A stretch of 64,000 nucleotides of DNA from Chloroflexi bacterium AL-N1. Its GTDB lineage: Bacteria; Chloroflexota; Chloroflexia; Chloroflexales; Roseiflexaceae. The notes beneath the pieces are model-generated. The model saw only the letters and a program-made list of their open reading frames with translations. It made no database searches and was not told the origin of the DNA. Shown in pieces: positions 28,601 to 39,800 of the stretch (positions within the stretch are counted from its first letter, which is position 1; every line of letters starts with the position of its first letter). The position numbers and the translations under genes are program-made. The DNA is taken from assembly GCA_013122435.1 (NCBI GenBank), contig WYDT01000005.1, positions 124,001 through 188,000 on the forward strand, given 5' to 3'.

Positions 28601-31286
28601 TCTGGAGTTCCGCAAGGCTTTCTTCCTACACGACCACGATGCCCCCAAAGTGCAGGTGCAAATCAACGATGATGCCTCGTTTGATATTTACTCACGTTCG
28701 CTTGGCGCACAGCAAACGTGGAGCTTACATGCACACGGCAAACTCCGCCAGGCTACCGACGCAGGCAGCATCAAGCGTGTGTCGCTCACGGCTCTTCGTG
28801 AACGTTGTACCGACGAATGCACTGCTGAAGAATGCTATCGCAGCCTGAGTGAAAAAGGCTTTCAGTATGGCGAGTGCTTCCAGGGCATTGCACACCTCTG
28901 GCGCGGACGTTACGATGCTGTCTCACAGATCGAGCTGCCAGTGGCATTGCAAGATCAGTTTGACCTGTATCAACTGCATCCAAGCATGCTCGACGCGTCC
29001 TTCCAGGCGTTGCTCATGATCGACCCGTTTGCACAGGAAGACCGTACTCAGCGCGAAGTCTTTATGCCTATCGGTATTGACCGCATTCAGGTGTATGGCA
29101 AGGTCGGTCCTTCCGTGTGGAGCCACGCGCATATCGTCGAACAGAACGACCGTATCATTTGTGGCAACATTCAGCTTTTCGATGCAGAAGGGGTACTGTT
29201 GGTCGACATTCAGGGCTTTCGAGCACAGTCTGTGGCAAAGTCACGCAACCTGACTGGTGCACAACTCGATGAATGGCTTTACGAGATGGAGTGGCAACGC
29301 AAAGAGCGCGAAACCGTGGTGGACGAAACGGAAGGTCAGACAGAGTCCGCCTGCTGGATTATCTTCACCGACTCCAATGGCACTGGTGCTGCTCTTGCCA
29401 AACAACTCGAGGCACGCGGCGATACACCTATTCTCGTTTCTCCAAGTAAAGCCGCTTACCCGAATGAGGGAGCAGCGTTTGAGGTGCGCCCAGCCTGCTG
29501 TGAAGATATCGAAACACTTCTCGAGACTATACTGGTCGACCAAGAAATGCCCTGCAAGGGCATTCTTCATCTCTGGGGATTGGACACACCACCTGTTCAA
29601 ACCATGTCAACGGCTGCGTTGACTGATGCTCAGTCTATGGGCGTGCTCACTGTACTTGCAATAACGCAGGCACTTGCACAGTTTGACACCGATGCCCAGT
29701 TTTGGGTGGTGACGCGTGGTGCACAACCTGTTGCTGATGCCGCCGTGCTTGAAGTTGCTCAGGCGCCGCTGTGGGGGCTTGGGCGGGTGATTGGCCACCA
29801 GGAACATGTGGCGCTGTGGGGCGGCCTGATCGATCTGGACCCCAATGAGTCGCCGGACACAGTCACTCAACTGGTTGAAGAGGTATTGCACAGCGATAGT
29901 GATGATCAGATTGCATTTCGTGATCAGGAACGCTATGTGGTGCGACTTATGGCTGGTACAGGTCACACAACCACTTTACCACCGCAGCTCCGTGCTGATG
30001 CAACGTATCTCATCACGGGTGGCTTTGGTGCGCTTGGGTTGCTCGTGGCACGCTGGCTGGTGACGCAGGGCGCAACACGGCTGATTTTGCTGGCACGTAC
30101 ACCGTTGCCAGAACGCTCCACCTGGGCCAGCATCGCTGCTGCTGATCCACGGGCCGAGCGTATTGTGGCGGTGCGTGCGCTTGAAGCTCTGGGTGCCACC
30201 GTTCATCTCGCATCGGTTGATGTGACTGATGCGGCGGCGCTGACGGACTTTGTACAGCACTACGAAGCCGAGGGCTGGCCACCGATTCGTGGTGTCATCC
30301 ACGCAGCGGGGATTGTGCACGACCAATTGCTTACACAGATGGATGTGGATACGTTCAACACGGTACTACGTCCCAAAGTCCTGGGTGGGTGGGCTTTACA
30401 CCAGACCTTTGCCGAGCAGCCACTCGACTTTTTCATCCTTTTCTCGTCTGTTTCATCACTGGTTGCTCAAACAGGGCAAGGGAATTATGCGGCTGGCAAC
30501 GCATTCCTGGATGCCTTGTCGCACACTCGACGTGGCCTGGGATTACCGGCCCTGAGTATCAACTGGGGTCCGTGGGATGTTGGGATGATTGCCGATCTTA
30601 ATCTGGTGGCCCACTACGAGCGACGTGGCATGAAGTCTATCGGTGAGACAGCCGGGTTGCACGTGCTCCAACGCATCTTTGGCTACAACCGCCCACACGT
30701 GAGTGTGTTGGAAGCAGACTGGCCAACTGTGCTGGAATATTATCCACGCATTCCACAGCAGGTCGCTCATCTCGGTATGCAGGAAGATACCGATGTCAAT
30801 ACTGATACAAACACTACCCACGAAACCTTAACACAACAGTTGGTGCGTGCTGATGAAGCAGAATGGCCATTGATTGTGCAGGCCCATCTGCTCGAGATGC
30901 TGGCGAAAGTGCTGCATATGGATCGGACGCGCCTTGATCCCGCAGTTCCACTGAACGCGATGGGAATCGACTCGCTGATGGCGACCGAGTTCCGCAACCG
31001 GGTCGATCTGCAATGTGGCATCTCCTTCTCAGTTGTTGAACTGTTGCAGGGTCCCACACTTACCCAATTGGGAGCGCGTGCACTCGAGCAACTACAACCC
31101 CGCATCGAACAGGAAGCCAGAGTAACCGAACTTCTGAGCAAGGATACGCCCCTATCCGCCGAAGTATTGCAGGAACTGGCAGAAGGAGTTGACAGCGAAG
31201 TCGTGACTCAACTGCTGGCAGAGATGGAAAACTTGTCGGAAGAGGATGTTGAAGCACTGCTGGCAGAAACAAAATCAACAGTATAA
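25654..31286 (+). CDS. Type I polyketide synthase PKS1, KS-AT-DH-KR-ACP (frameshifted)
   Basis: One reducing PKS module of about 1,877 residues. The reading frame breaks once at 26530-26531: the conserved NQDG-x-TNG-x-T loop of the KS reads NQDG, then two bases, then TNGITVP, so a single base is missing. Without correction the product stops at 26607. Domains in order: KS (active Cys codon at 26233 in DTACSSSL; HGTGTPVGDP; NIGHLEAAAG), AT (GHSVGE, Ser codon 27600; PYHS where HAFH or YASH is usual), DH (His in DHAIQGAVLYPG, Asp in DASFQAL), KR (TGGFGALG; Tyr codon 30486 in NYAAGN), ACP (GIDSLM, Ser codon 30972). There is no enoyl reductase, no C-methyltransferase and no loading module, so the starter is unknown and iterative use is possible. 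It ends with an acidic helical tail likely used for docking. Confidence 0.9.
26527..26537 (+). other. Single-base deletion (frameshift) in the PKS1 KS domain
   Basis: Up to the GGC codon at 26527-26529 the frame is that of the ATG at 25654. From ACC at 26532 the frame of the long 3' part continues. Two bases (26530-26531) stand where a three-base codon, Arg or similar in the family, is expected. No slippery heptamer is seen, so programmed shifting is unlikely. Confidence 0.85.
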
Positions 31287-31340
31287 GTATCAGCTTTTGG
31301 ACATAACGTCCACAACTTGTAAGACAAACACAGGGAGACA

Positions 31341-32144
31341 ATGACCATGCAGGAGTCAAAAGTACGTGAGTGGTGGCAAGACGGAGCAGGATTTTTCGGG
31401 CGTCGGTATATGGAAGGTGATGACTCGGTCGAAGGCTATCGCAAAGAACGTCAGACCCTCGAAGAGCGCACAGAGACAGAAGTCAGTGGGGTAATGAAGC
31501 TGCTGGATCTTACCCCTGGTCAGTGGTTGATGGATTGCCCGTGCGGATACGGACGGCATTCGATTGGTCTGGCCAAACGTGGCGTGAACGTGGTGGGGGT
31601 CGATATCAACACTGAGGAGTTGCAAATTGCTAAGGACCATGCACAAAGCCTCGACACCATTGAGTTTGTGCACCTGGATATGCGTGAAATTGCCTATGAG
31701 GGCAAATTTGATGCAATTGTCAACATGTTCTATTCCTTTGGCTTCTTCGAGGAAGATGAAGAAAATCTCCAGGTCATTAAGCATTTCTATCGTGCGCTCA
31801 AGCCGGGTGGCAAGTTCCTCATGCATACCGATGTCAACATCTCGCGTGTAGTGAGCGGCGATTACACTTTCTCGGAAGTGCGCCATCTCCGCAGTGGACG
31901 CCGGGTGCAGCAAGTCGAAAGCTATGATCGTGAGCGCAAACGCATTATTGGCACATGGACACTCCTCAATGAGGACAACTCGATCGATGCATTGCCACCC
32001 TACTCGATGCGTGTTTATACCTATGAAGAGTTTTCCGACATATGCCGCTCCGTGGGCTTCCAGAAAATCACTGGCTATGCTTATTGGGACGGCGCTGCCT
32101 TAGCCGACGAGTCGGAAGACATGATCATTATTGCAGAAAAGTAA
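31341..32144 (+). CDS. Stand-alone SAM-dependent methyltransferase
   Basis: A class I (Rossmann) methyltransferase of 267 residues. Motif I is LMDCPCGYGRHSIGL (about residues 63-77), motif II region VVGVDINTEEL, and motif IV FDAIVNMFYSFGFF. The C-terminal half contains a small beta cap seen in small-molecule O- and N-methyltransferases. It lies inside the PKS/NRPS operon between PKS1 and PKS2, so it should modify the growing chain or the product. The site cannot be read from sequence; O-methylation of the enol left by the dead KR of PKS2 is one option. GGGAG precedes the start; the second in-frame ATG at 31347 has better spacing. Confidence 0.85.
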   Translation: MTMQESKVREWWQDGAGFFGRRYMEGDDSVEGYRKERQTLEERTETEVSGVMKLLDLTPGQWLMDCPCGYGRHSIGLAKRGVNVVGVDINTEELQIAKDHAQSLDTIEFVHLDMREIAYEGKFDAIVNMFYSFGFFEEDEENLQVIKHFYRALKPGGKFLMHTDVNISRVVSGDYTFSEVRHLRSGRRVQQVESYDRERKRIIGTWTLLNEDNSIDALPPYSMRVYTYEEFSDICRSVGFQKITGYAYWDGAALADESEDMIIIAEK

Positions 32145-32152
32145 CTCGCTGA

Positions 32153-32194
32153 ATGCCTGATTGATACGCTCATCCGATAGGGTCAATCAGGCAT
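32153..32194 (+). terminator. Hairpin between methyltransferase and PKS2 genes
   Basis: A perfect 12-bp inverted repeat, ATGCCTGATTGA and TCAATCAGGCAT, with an 18-base loop. It lacks a T-run, so it may be a partial terminator or an mRNA-processing or stabilising element inside the operon. Confidence 0.45.
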
Positions 32195-32237
32195 CCTGTA
32201 CAGCGCTAGAGGAAGTGGTATACAGCAGAGGTAACGC

Positions 32238-35200
32238 ATGACAGCGCGTGAACAAACGCAAGACTGGACTGGGTTAGAGATTGCCATTGTTGGCATGAGT
32301 GGTCGTTTTCCAGGAGCACCAGACATCGACGCCTACTGGCAATTGCTTCAGAATGGGATTGAAGCAATCACGCGGTTTTCAGATGGTGAGATGGTGGCCG
32401 ATGGTGTTGATCCGTACCTTATGAGCTTGCCCAATTATGTGAAAGCTGCAGCAGTACTTGACCAGATTGAGCACTTTGATGCGGAGTTTTTCGCCTATAA
32501 TCCGAAAGAAGCGGCTCTTCTTGATCCTCAACAGCGCATCTTCCTTGAAACAGCGTGGCAGGCCCTCGAAACGGCAGGCTACAACCCTGACACCTACAAG
32601 GGTGCTATCGGTGTCTACGGCGGTGTCGGGCCAAGCACCTATCTGCTGCACGCCTTTGCTGATGCCAATCTCTCGCAGTTCATGGCGCTGATTGCCAACG
32701 ACAAAGATTTTCTTACGACACGTGTTTCCTACAAACTCAACTTACGCGGACCAAGTATTGATGTTCAGACGGCGTGTTCAACGTCACTTGTCGCCGTCCA
32801 TCTTGCCTGTCAAGGACTCCTGAGTGGTGAGTGTGATATGGCGTTGGCTGGTGGTGTCGCGATCAAGGTGCCACACAAAGCCGGGTATCTCTATCAGGAA
32901 GGCCATATTCTTTCTCCTGATGGCCATTGTCGGCCTTTTGATGCACAGGCACACGGCACCATCGTGGGAAATGGTGTTGGCATTGTGGTTTTGAAACGTC
33001 TGGAAGATGCCCTGGCGGATGGTGACACGATCGATGCTATCATCAAAGGGACAGCCATCAACAATGATGGCTCCGAAAAAGTTGGGTACACTGCACCAAG
33101 TGTCAATGGTCAGGCGGCGGTTATTCGGGCGGCGCAGATGGTCGCGGAGGTCGAGCCAGAGTCGATTGGGTACATCGAAGCGCATGGCACCGGCACCGTC
33201 CTTGGTGATCCGATTGAGCTTGCCGCACTGAATCAGGTCTTTCGGGCGCACACAGAGGAGCGGCATTTCTGCGGTATTGGCTCGGTGAAAAGCAATTTTG
33301 GCCATCTCGATACGGCGGCTGGTATCGCTGGTTTGATCAAAACAGCGCTGACGCTCAAGCATGCAGCTATTCCGCCAAGTCTGCACTTTGAGGCGCCCAA
33401 CCCCCAAATCGATTTTGCCCATAGCCCGTTCTATGTCAACGCTAACCTGACACCCTGGCCAGTGCAGGAGACCAAGCGACGTGCTGCGGTGAGCTCCTTT
33501 GGGATTGGTGGAACGAATGCTCATGCTATTCTGGAGGAAGCCCCCGCCACAGAGCCATCAGGCCCTTCGCGTCCATGGCAACTGCTGACGTTCTCAGCCC
33601 GCACAATGACGGCCCTGGAAACGACGACAGCGAACGTTACTGAAGTTCTACAACAGCAACCGGACTTGAATCTGGCAGATGTGGCTTACACACTCCAGCA
33701 GGGGCGCAAAGCCTTTGCCTATCGTTGTGCCGTAGTGTGTCGAGACCAGCAGGATGCGGTGGCGGCTCTGGCTCCTGTTGACTATCAGCGGGTGTTGACC
33801 AGCACCCAGCCTGCTATATCACGCTCGGTAGTGTTTATGTTCCCCGGTCAGGGCGCGCAATATGTGCAGATGGGGTGTGGGTTATATGCGACCGAAGCTG
33901 TCTTTCGCGAGTATGTAGACACCTGTGCCGAGACTCTACAGCCTCATATTGGCCTCGATTTGCGTAACATGCTGTTTGCCGATGACGAAGCCACCGCTAC
34001 GACACGCTTGACACAAACGGCGCTGACACAACCGGCCCTGTTTACTATCGAATATGCGCTGGCCCAACTCTGGATCTCGTGGGGCATCCGCCCCCAGGCG
34101 ATGATCGGCCACAGCATTGGTGAATATGTGGCGGCGTGTCTGGCCGGCGTGATTGCTTTAGATGATGCTCTGATGTTGGTGGCAGCCCGTGGTCGTCTGA
34201 TGCAGGAGTTGCCGGGCGGCGCGATGATCTCGGTGTCGCTGCCGGAGTCGCAAGTCTTGCCATTCCTAAGCGAATCATTGACGATTGCGGCGGTCAATGC
34301 GCCTGACTTTTGTGTGATTGCCGGGCCAACTGAGGCTATCGAGTGTTGCACACAGGTGTTGTCAGAGCAGAATATTAAATATCAGACGTTGCATACGTCA
34401 CACGCGTTCCATTCGTCAATGATGGATGCCATTATTGAACCATATACGCAACTCGTCAGGCAGTTGCACTTGCATCCGCCACAGATACCCTATCTCTCAA
34501 ATGTGACTGGTACCTGGATCACTGCTATTGAAGCGACTGATCCGATCTATTGGGCGTACCACCTCCGCCAGACGGTGCGTTTCTCGGAGGGGATCAACAC
34601 CCTGCTGCAGGAGTCTGGGCGTGTGTTTCTCGAGGTTGGGCCGGGTCGCACACTAGGCACCTTGGTGCGGCAGGCTGCGGCACAGACAGATGGGGTAGTG
34701 CTCTCCTCGCTCCGTCACCCACGCGACATTATCGATGATGAAGCGTTTCTTCTCGAAACCCTGGGGCGACTCTGGATTGCTGGAGTGCAGCCCGATTGGA
34801 CAGCCTTCTCGGCTGATGAGGAGCGCAGACGTGTCCGGCTTCCCTCCTACCCGTTTGAGCGGCAACGGTATTGGATCGATCAGCCGGAGCAGCTTTTTGC
34901 AACACACCAGACACCAATATCAACGCATGAGAAACGCCCACTCAAAGACTGGTTGTATACTACACAATGGGAGCGCACAACCGCTCCTGCGAACACACAA
35001 CCGGATCAGGCCCCACAGCGCTGGCTGGTCTTTGGCTTTGAGCATCCATTGATTGCAGCAGTTACCACGCAGCTTCGAGAGACGGTCCACGATCTGCTGT
35101 TGGTAGTGCCTGGCGCACACTTCACTATGCAAGAGGATGGCTCATACACGATTGATCCAACTTGTCCTGATGATTATGCAATGCTGGTTGAACAGTTGAC

Positions 35201-36806
35201 AACGCGTGGGTGGTATGTAGATCGTGTTGTGCATCTGTGGTCTCTTTTTCCAAAAGAAACTGATGCTCTTGTTGATTATGGTATCAACAGTGTGATTGCG
35301 CTGATGCGAGCACTCGAACTGCATAGCCCAAACCATACGGCGACTATTGAGGTAGTGACTTCTCAGGCGCAGGATGTGACGGGCAGTGAGGTGCTGGTGC
35401 CGGAAAAAGCCTTGCTTGATGGGCTCTGCAACGTGATCCCACAGGAGTATCCACATATCACTTGCCGCAGTATCGATGTTCCACAGGTAGTAGCCGCCAC
35501 CTGGCAAACTGTTGTATTGGCAGCACACCTTGTCGACGAGTTGACCACCCAGACTCCGACGAATACGGCGGTAGCGTATCGCGGAACCCAGCGCTGGGAA
35601 CGAACGGTTGCGCCACTATGTCTGAGTGACTCATCCCATGCACGGCTATTTCTCCACGAAGATAGTGTGTATCTCATTGCCAACGGTTTTAGTGGCTTTG
35701 GCCAGGCGTTAACCAGCACACTTGCCCAGACTATCCGTGCGACATTTGTACTCACCACACCATCCGCCTTTCCTGACCGAAGCAACTGGAATGACTGGCT
35801 TGCGGCGCATCATCATGATGACACCACGAGCCAGTATATTCGTTTCTTACGCGAGGTGGAGCAGTCTGATACACACGTTGCGGTGGTCGAGACAACGCTC
35901 ATCGATGAAGCGGTTTTCTCGCAGATTGCCAGCAGGTTTGGCGCAGTCAGGGGTGTCTTTTATACCCTTGCCGAAACCAACGAATCAGCTTTCCGGTCGA
36001 TTGGCGAGCTGAACGATGGTGCTACCAAACAATTCGAGAACTACCGTGATGGATTGCAAGCCCTTCTGCACAACCTACCGCAGACGGGAGTGGATTTTTG
36101 CATTCTGCAATCGTCACTTGCGGCGGTGCTCGGTGGAGTTGGCCTGGCACACCATGCTGCGCTGGCGACTTTTACCAACGCGTGGGTGCAGGAGTGCAAC
36201 CGCTCCAGTCATGTTCCATGGATTGCGGTCGGGTGGGATCAGTGGCGTGTTGAGGCTGATCAGCATGGTGTGTTGGGGCAAACCGATGTGGCGATTACAC
36301 CATCTGAGGGCGTGCGGATCATCGAGCACATACTGGCACAGGGCGTCGCTGGCCCCGTACTTATTTCAACAGCAGACCTACTGGCGCGGCTGAATGAGCG
36401 TCGCCAGAACGAGCAGGCAACAACAAGAGGGGCCATGCCGACACCCCACGAGCGTCCGCATCTCCTGACGCCCTATGTCGCACCACGCAACGAGATTGAA
36501 CAGATTATTGCCGATATCTGGCAGACGCTATTGGGTATTGATCAGGTCGGTGTGTACGACAACTTCTTTGAACTGGGTGGCCATTCGCTCTTGATTACGC
36601 AGGTTGTCTCGCACATACGTGAGGCGCTGGTCATCGATCTGCCGCTGCGCCGCCTTTTTGACACACAGACTATCGCAGAACTGGCTGTGGTATTGGTCCA
36701 GGAACTGGCCGAACTAGAGGACAGCGAGTCGTTGTCCGCCATTCTTTCTGAAATTGAACAATTGTCTACCGACGATACGGTAGCCGAACTATCAGGGCAT
36801 TCCTGA
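32238..36806 (+). CDS. Type I polyketide synthase PKS2, KS-AT-KR(inactive)-T
   Basis: A 1,522-residue PKS module. The KS is intact (C180 in QTACSTSL; EAHGTGTVLGDP; KSNFGHLDTAAG). The AT has GQGAQYVQMG, GHSIGEY and the SHAFHS motif typical of malonyl-CoA selection. After about residue 890 a KR-like region of about 500 residues follows. Its cofactor loop reads ANGFSGFG instead of TGGxGxxG, and the catalytic Tyr position is His (H1306, in LAHHAALA instead of ANYAAAN), with the Asn also lost. The KR is therefore predicted inactive and the extension should keep a beta-keto group. The carrier domain has S1450 in LGGHSLL, the NRPS-like form expected before a condensation domain. The short acidic tail may dock to NRPS1, which starts 22 bases downstream. 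Confidence 0.92.
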   Translation: MTAREQTQDWTGLEIAIVGMSGRFPGAPDIDAYWQLLQNGIEAITRFSDGEMVADGVDPYLMSLPNYVKAAAVLDQIEHFDAEFFAYNPKEAALLDPQQRIFLETAWQALETAGYNPDTYKGAIGVYGGVGPSTYLLHAFADANLSQFMALIANDKDFLTTRVSYKLNLRGPSIDVQTACSTSLVAVHLACQGLLSGECDMALAGGVAIKVPHKAGYLYQEGHILSPDGHCRPFDAQAHGTIVGNGVGIVVLKRLEDALADGDTIDAIIKGTAINNDGSEKVGYTAPSVNGQAAVIRAAQMVAEVEPESIGYIEAHGTGTVLGDPIELAALNQVFRAHTEERHFCGIGSVKSNFGHLDTAAGIAGLIKTALTLKHAAIPPSLHFEAPNPQIDFAHSPFYVNANLTPWPVQETKRRAAVSSFGIGGTNAHAILEEAPATEPSGPSRPWQLLTFSARTMTALETTTANVTEVLQQQPDLNLADVAYTLQQGRKAFAYRCAVVCRDQQDAVAALAPVDYQRVLTSTQPAISRSVVFMFPGQGAQYVQMGCGLYATEAVFREYVDTCAETLQPHIGLDLRNMLFADDEATATTRLTQTALTQPALFTIEYALAQLWISWGIRPQAMIGHSIGEYVAACLAGVIALDDALMLVAARGRLMQELPGGAMISVSLPESQVLPFLSESLTIAAVNAPDFCVIAGPTEAIECCTQVLSEQNIKYQTLHTSHAFHSSMMDAIIEPYTQLVRQLHLHPPQIPYLSNVTGTWITAIEATDPIYWAYHLRQTVRFSEGINTLLQESGRVFLEVGPGRTLGTLVRQAAAQTDGVVLSSLRHPRDIIDDEAFLLETLGRLWIAGVQPDWTAFSADEERRRVRLPSYPFERQRYWIDQPEQLFATHQTPISTHEKRPLKDWLYTTQWERTTAPANTQPDQAPQRWLVFGFEHPLIAAVTTQLRETVHDLLLVVPGAHFTMQEDGSYTIDPTCPDDYAMLVEQLTTRGWYVDRVVHLWSLFPKETDALVDYGINSVIALMRALELHSPNHTATIEVVTSQAQDVTGSEVLVPEKALLDGLCNVIPQEYPHITCRSIDVPQVVAATWQTVVLAAHLVDELTTQTPTNTAVAYRGTQRWERTVAPLCLSDSSHARLFLHEDSVYLIANGFSGFGQALTSTLAQTIRATFVLTTPSAFPDRSNWNDWLAAHHHDDTTSQYIRFLREVEQSDTHVAVVETTLIDEAVFSQIASRFGAVRGVFYTLAETNESAFRSIGELNDGATKQFENYRDGLQALLHNLPQTGVDFCILQSSLAAVLGGVGLAHHAALATFTNAWVQECNRSSHVPWIAVGWDQWRVEADQHGVLGQTDVAITPSEGVRIIEHILAQGVAGPVLISTADLLARLNERRQNEQATTRGAMPTPHERPHLLTPYVAPRNEIEQIIADIWQTLLGIDQVGVYDNFFELGGHSLLITQVVSHIREALVIDLPLRRLFDTQTIAELAVVLVQELAELEDSESLSAILSEIEQLSTDDTVAELSGHS

Positions 36807-36828
36807 GCAGCATAATGAGGAGGTTCCA

Positions 36829-39800
36829 GTGAGCACTCGTGCCGAACAAATTAACGCGTTAACCCCAGGCAAACGCGAACTGCTTGCACGGCTATTGCTC
36901 AAGCGCGGGAATCAAGGTGCCGATACACGCAGAATTCCGCGTCGAGGCGCGGATGATCCATTCCTACTGTCGTTTGTCCAGGAGCGCATCTGGTTTATGG
37001 AGCAATTGATTCCTGGTACGGCTGCCTACAATATGGCGGGTGCCACCTATATCACTGGACCGCTCAATGAAGCGGCCGTGTTCCACACACTGAATGAGAT
37101 TATCCGTCGCCACGATGCGCTACGGACTGCTTTCCAGATGGTCGATGGCCAGTCTGTGATGGAGCTTTCTGCCGAACTGACCTTGCCGCCACGGATCGAA
37201 GACCTGCGAGCGCTACCAGAAGCGGAACGTGAAGCAGCGGCGCAGCAACTTGTTACACAGGATGTACAGCGACCATTCGATCTGTCGCAACCACCACTGC
37301 TGCGTTTTCTCCTTATTCGTCTTGATGATGAGAAATATATTGGGTGTCTCACGTCACACCACATTGTTTCTGATGGTGTTTCGACCAGGGTGATCTTTCA
37401 GGAATTTGCTGCGATGTATCCAGCATTTGCGGCAGGCCAGCCAGCGCCACTTCCTGAATTGCCGATCCAGTATGCTGATTATGCGCTCTGGCAGCGGAAC
37501 TGGTTGCAGGGCGACGTGCTTGAAGCACAACTGGCATTCTGGCGCAAACAATTCAGCGACGATATTCCGGTCCTCGATCTACCGATTGATCACCCACGCC
37601 CTGCGACACCGACCTTCCATGGTGGGCGCTTGCCGCTGGCGATTGCACCAGCTACCGCCCAGGCAGTCGGTGCCTTCAGCCAACAGGAGCGCGTGACGCA
37701 TTTTATGGTCTTGCTGACGGCCTTTAAGACCTTGCTCTACCGTTACTCAGGTCAGGCCGATCTAGTGGTTGGTATCCCCGTCGCGGGACGTAATCAGCCG
37801 GAACTCGAAGTACTCATCGGTTGTTTTCTCAACATGTTGCCGTTACGCACCATCCTCTCGGACAACCCGACGTTTCGTGACTGTGTGAGCCGTGTGCAGT
37901 CGGTGGCGCTCAGTGCCTATGACCATCAGGATTTGCCGTTTGAGAAGCTGGTCAATGAGCTGCAACCCGACCGGACGATGAGCCATGCGCCATTGACACA
38001 GGTTGCTTTCAGTTTTGAAGACAATCCTACCAGCGCACTCCACATTCAGGATCTCTTGATTACCTTTGATGAAGTGTCAACAGAGGCCGCCAAACTCGAC
38101 CTGGCGCTCGAACTCAACGAGACCCATGCAAATGGCGCTATCGAGTTAACCGGATGGTTTGATTACAACGCCGAAGTCTTCGAAGCAGTGACGATGGAAC
38201 ATATGGCGATCCATCTACAGCGTATTCTCGAAAGTGTACTGGAGCATCCTGAGCGACACATTGCCGATATTTCGCTCTTAACCGAAGCTGAACAGCAGCA
38301 AATTCTGGTCGATTGGAATGGGCTTACGGCAGACTACCCGCTTGATCAGTGCGTCCATCACGCCTTTGAGCAGCAGGTAGTACAAACGCCTAACAACATC
38401 GCGGTCTGGTTTGAAGATCAGACACTGACATACCAAGAACTCAATCGGCGAGCAAACCAAGTGGCGCACTACCTCCAGAAGCGCGGGATTGGCCCGGAAG
38501 AACTGGTGGGGCTATGTCTGGAACGCTCACCAGAGATGATTATTAGCGTGCTGGGGGTACTCAAAGCAGGTGGTGCATATGTCCCGCTCGACCCATCGCA
38601 TCCCGAAGATCGGCTGGCGTTTATCGTCAACAATGCTCAGGGAAGCGTATTGATTACACAAGAGCGTTTTGTCAGTCGCTTCCCACAAGATACCGCGTTA
38701 CACATCGTCTGTGTTGATCGTGATGCATCATTGCTGGCCAGCGAAAGCGCAGCGAATCCCCCCAGTGCAGTGTGTGCCGACAATCTCGCCTATGTGCTCT
38801 ACACCTCTGGTTCAACCGGCAAACCCAAGGGCGTTACCGTCCAACATCGTGATCTCCTGCATCACACAAAGGTGTTCATCGATGTGCAGCATATGACGAC
38901 CAGCGACCGTATGCTGATGTTTGTCTCGCTCATTTTTGATGCGGCGGCGGCGGCATTGTATCCACCACTCCTGTGCGGCGCGAGTATTGCACTGCCTGCC
39001 GTCGCCAGTTCAGAGATGTCGGGTGGTGAGTTTACGGCCATCTGTGAGCAGTATGGTGTGACGATTATCCACCTGCCCGCCGCGTTCTGGCACCAGTGGG
39101 TCGATGCGCTGGAGGCGAGCAATGCCTCAGTCGGTTTCCCCCTACGTGTCATGATGACCGGCGGTGAGGTGCCCAGCCTCGAAAAACTGGCCACGTTTAC
39201 CCGCCTGCTTGATCGGCCACTCAAATTCTTTAATGCCTATGGCCCGACCGAAGCCGTGATCACGATTACTTTGTATGAGATCGATTGTCATAAAGAAGCG
39301 CTTGAACAGCTTGTGCGAATGCCATCTGGTCGGCCCATTGCGAATAAGCATATGTATCTGCTTGACGCGCACCTCAATCCGGTGCCGATTGGCGTCCATG
39401 GGCAGGTGTATATTGGCGGTATTGGCCAGGCCCGCGATTACCTGAACGATCCGCACCTCACCGCTACCAAGTTTATCCCGGACCCATTCAGCACGCTGGC
39501 TGGCAAACGTCTCTATGCCACGGGTGATCTGGCGCGCTATTTACCCGACGGCAACATCGAATTTATCAGTCGTATCGACCAGCAGGTCAAGATTCGCGGT
39601 CTGCGGATTGAGCTGGGCGAGGTCGAGACGACGTTGTCGCATCATCACGATGTGCTTGAAAATGTGGTCATCACTCGCAAGGACCTGTCTGGCAACAAGC
39701 GTATCGTAGCCTACATCGAGCCACGATCCGACACCGCACTCACGTCGAGTGATTTACGCGCTTTTCTTGAGAGCCACCTGCCAGAATATATGATCCCGAG

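Noticed and set aside
32784-33524. 246-codon reverse frame opposite PKS2 KS
   Set aside because: Shadow of an intact KS domain; no family features.
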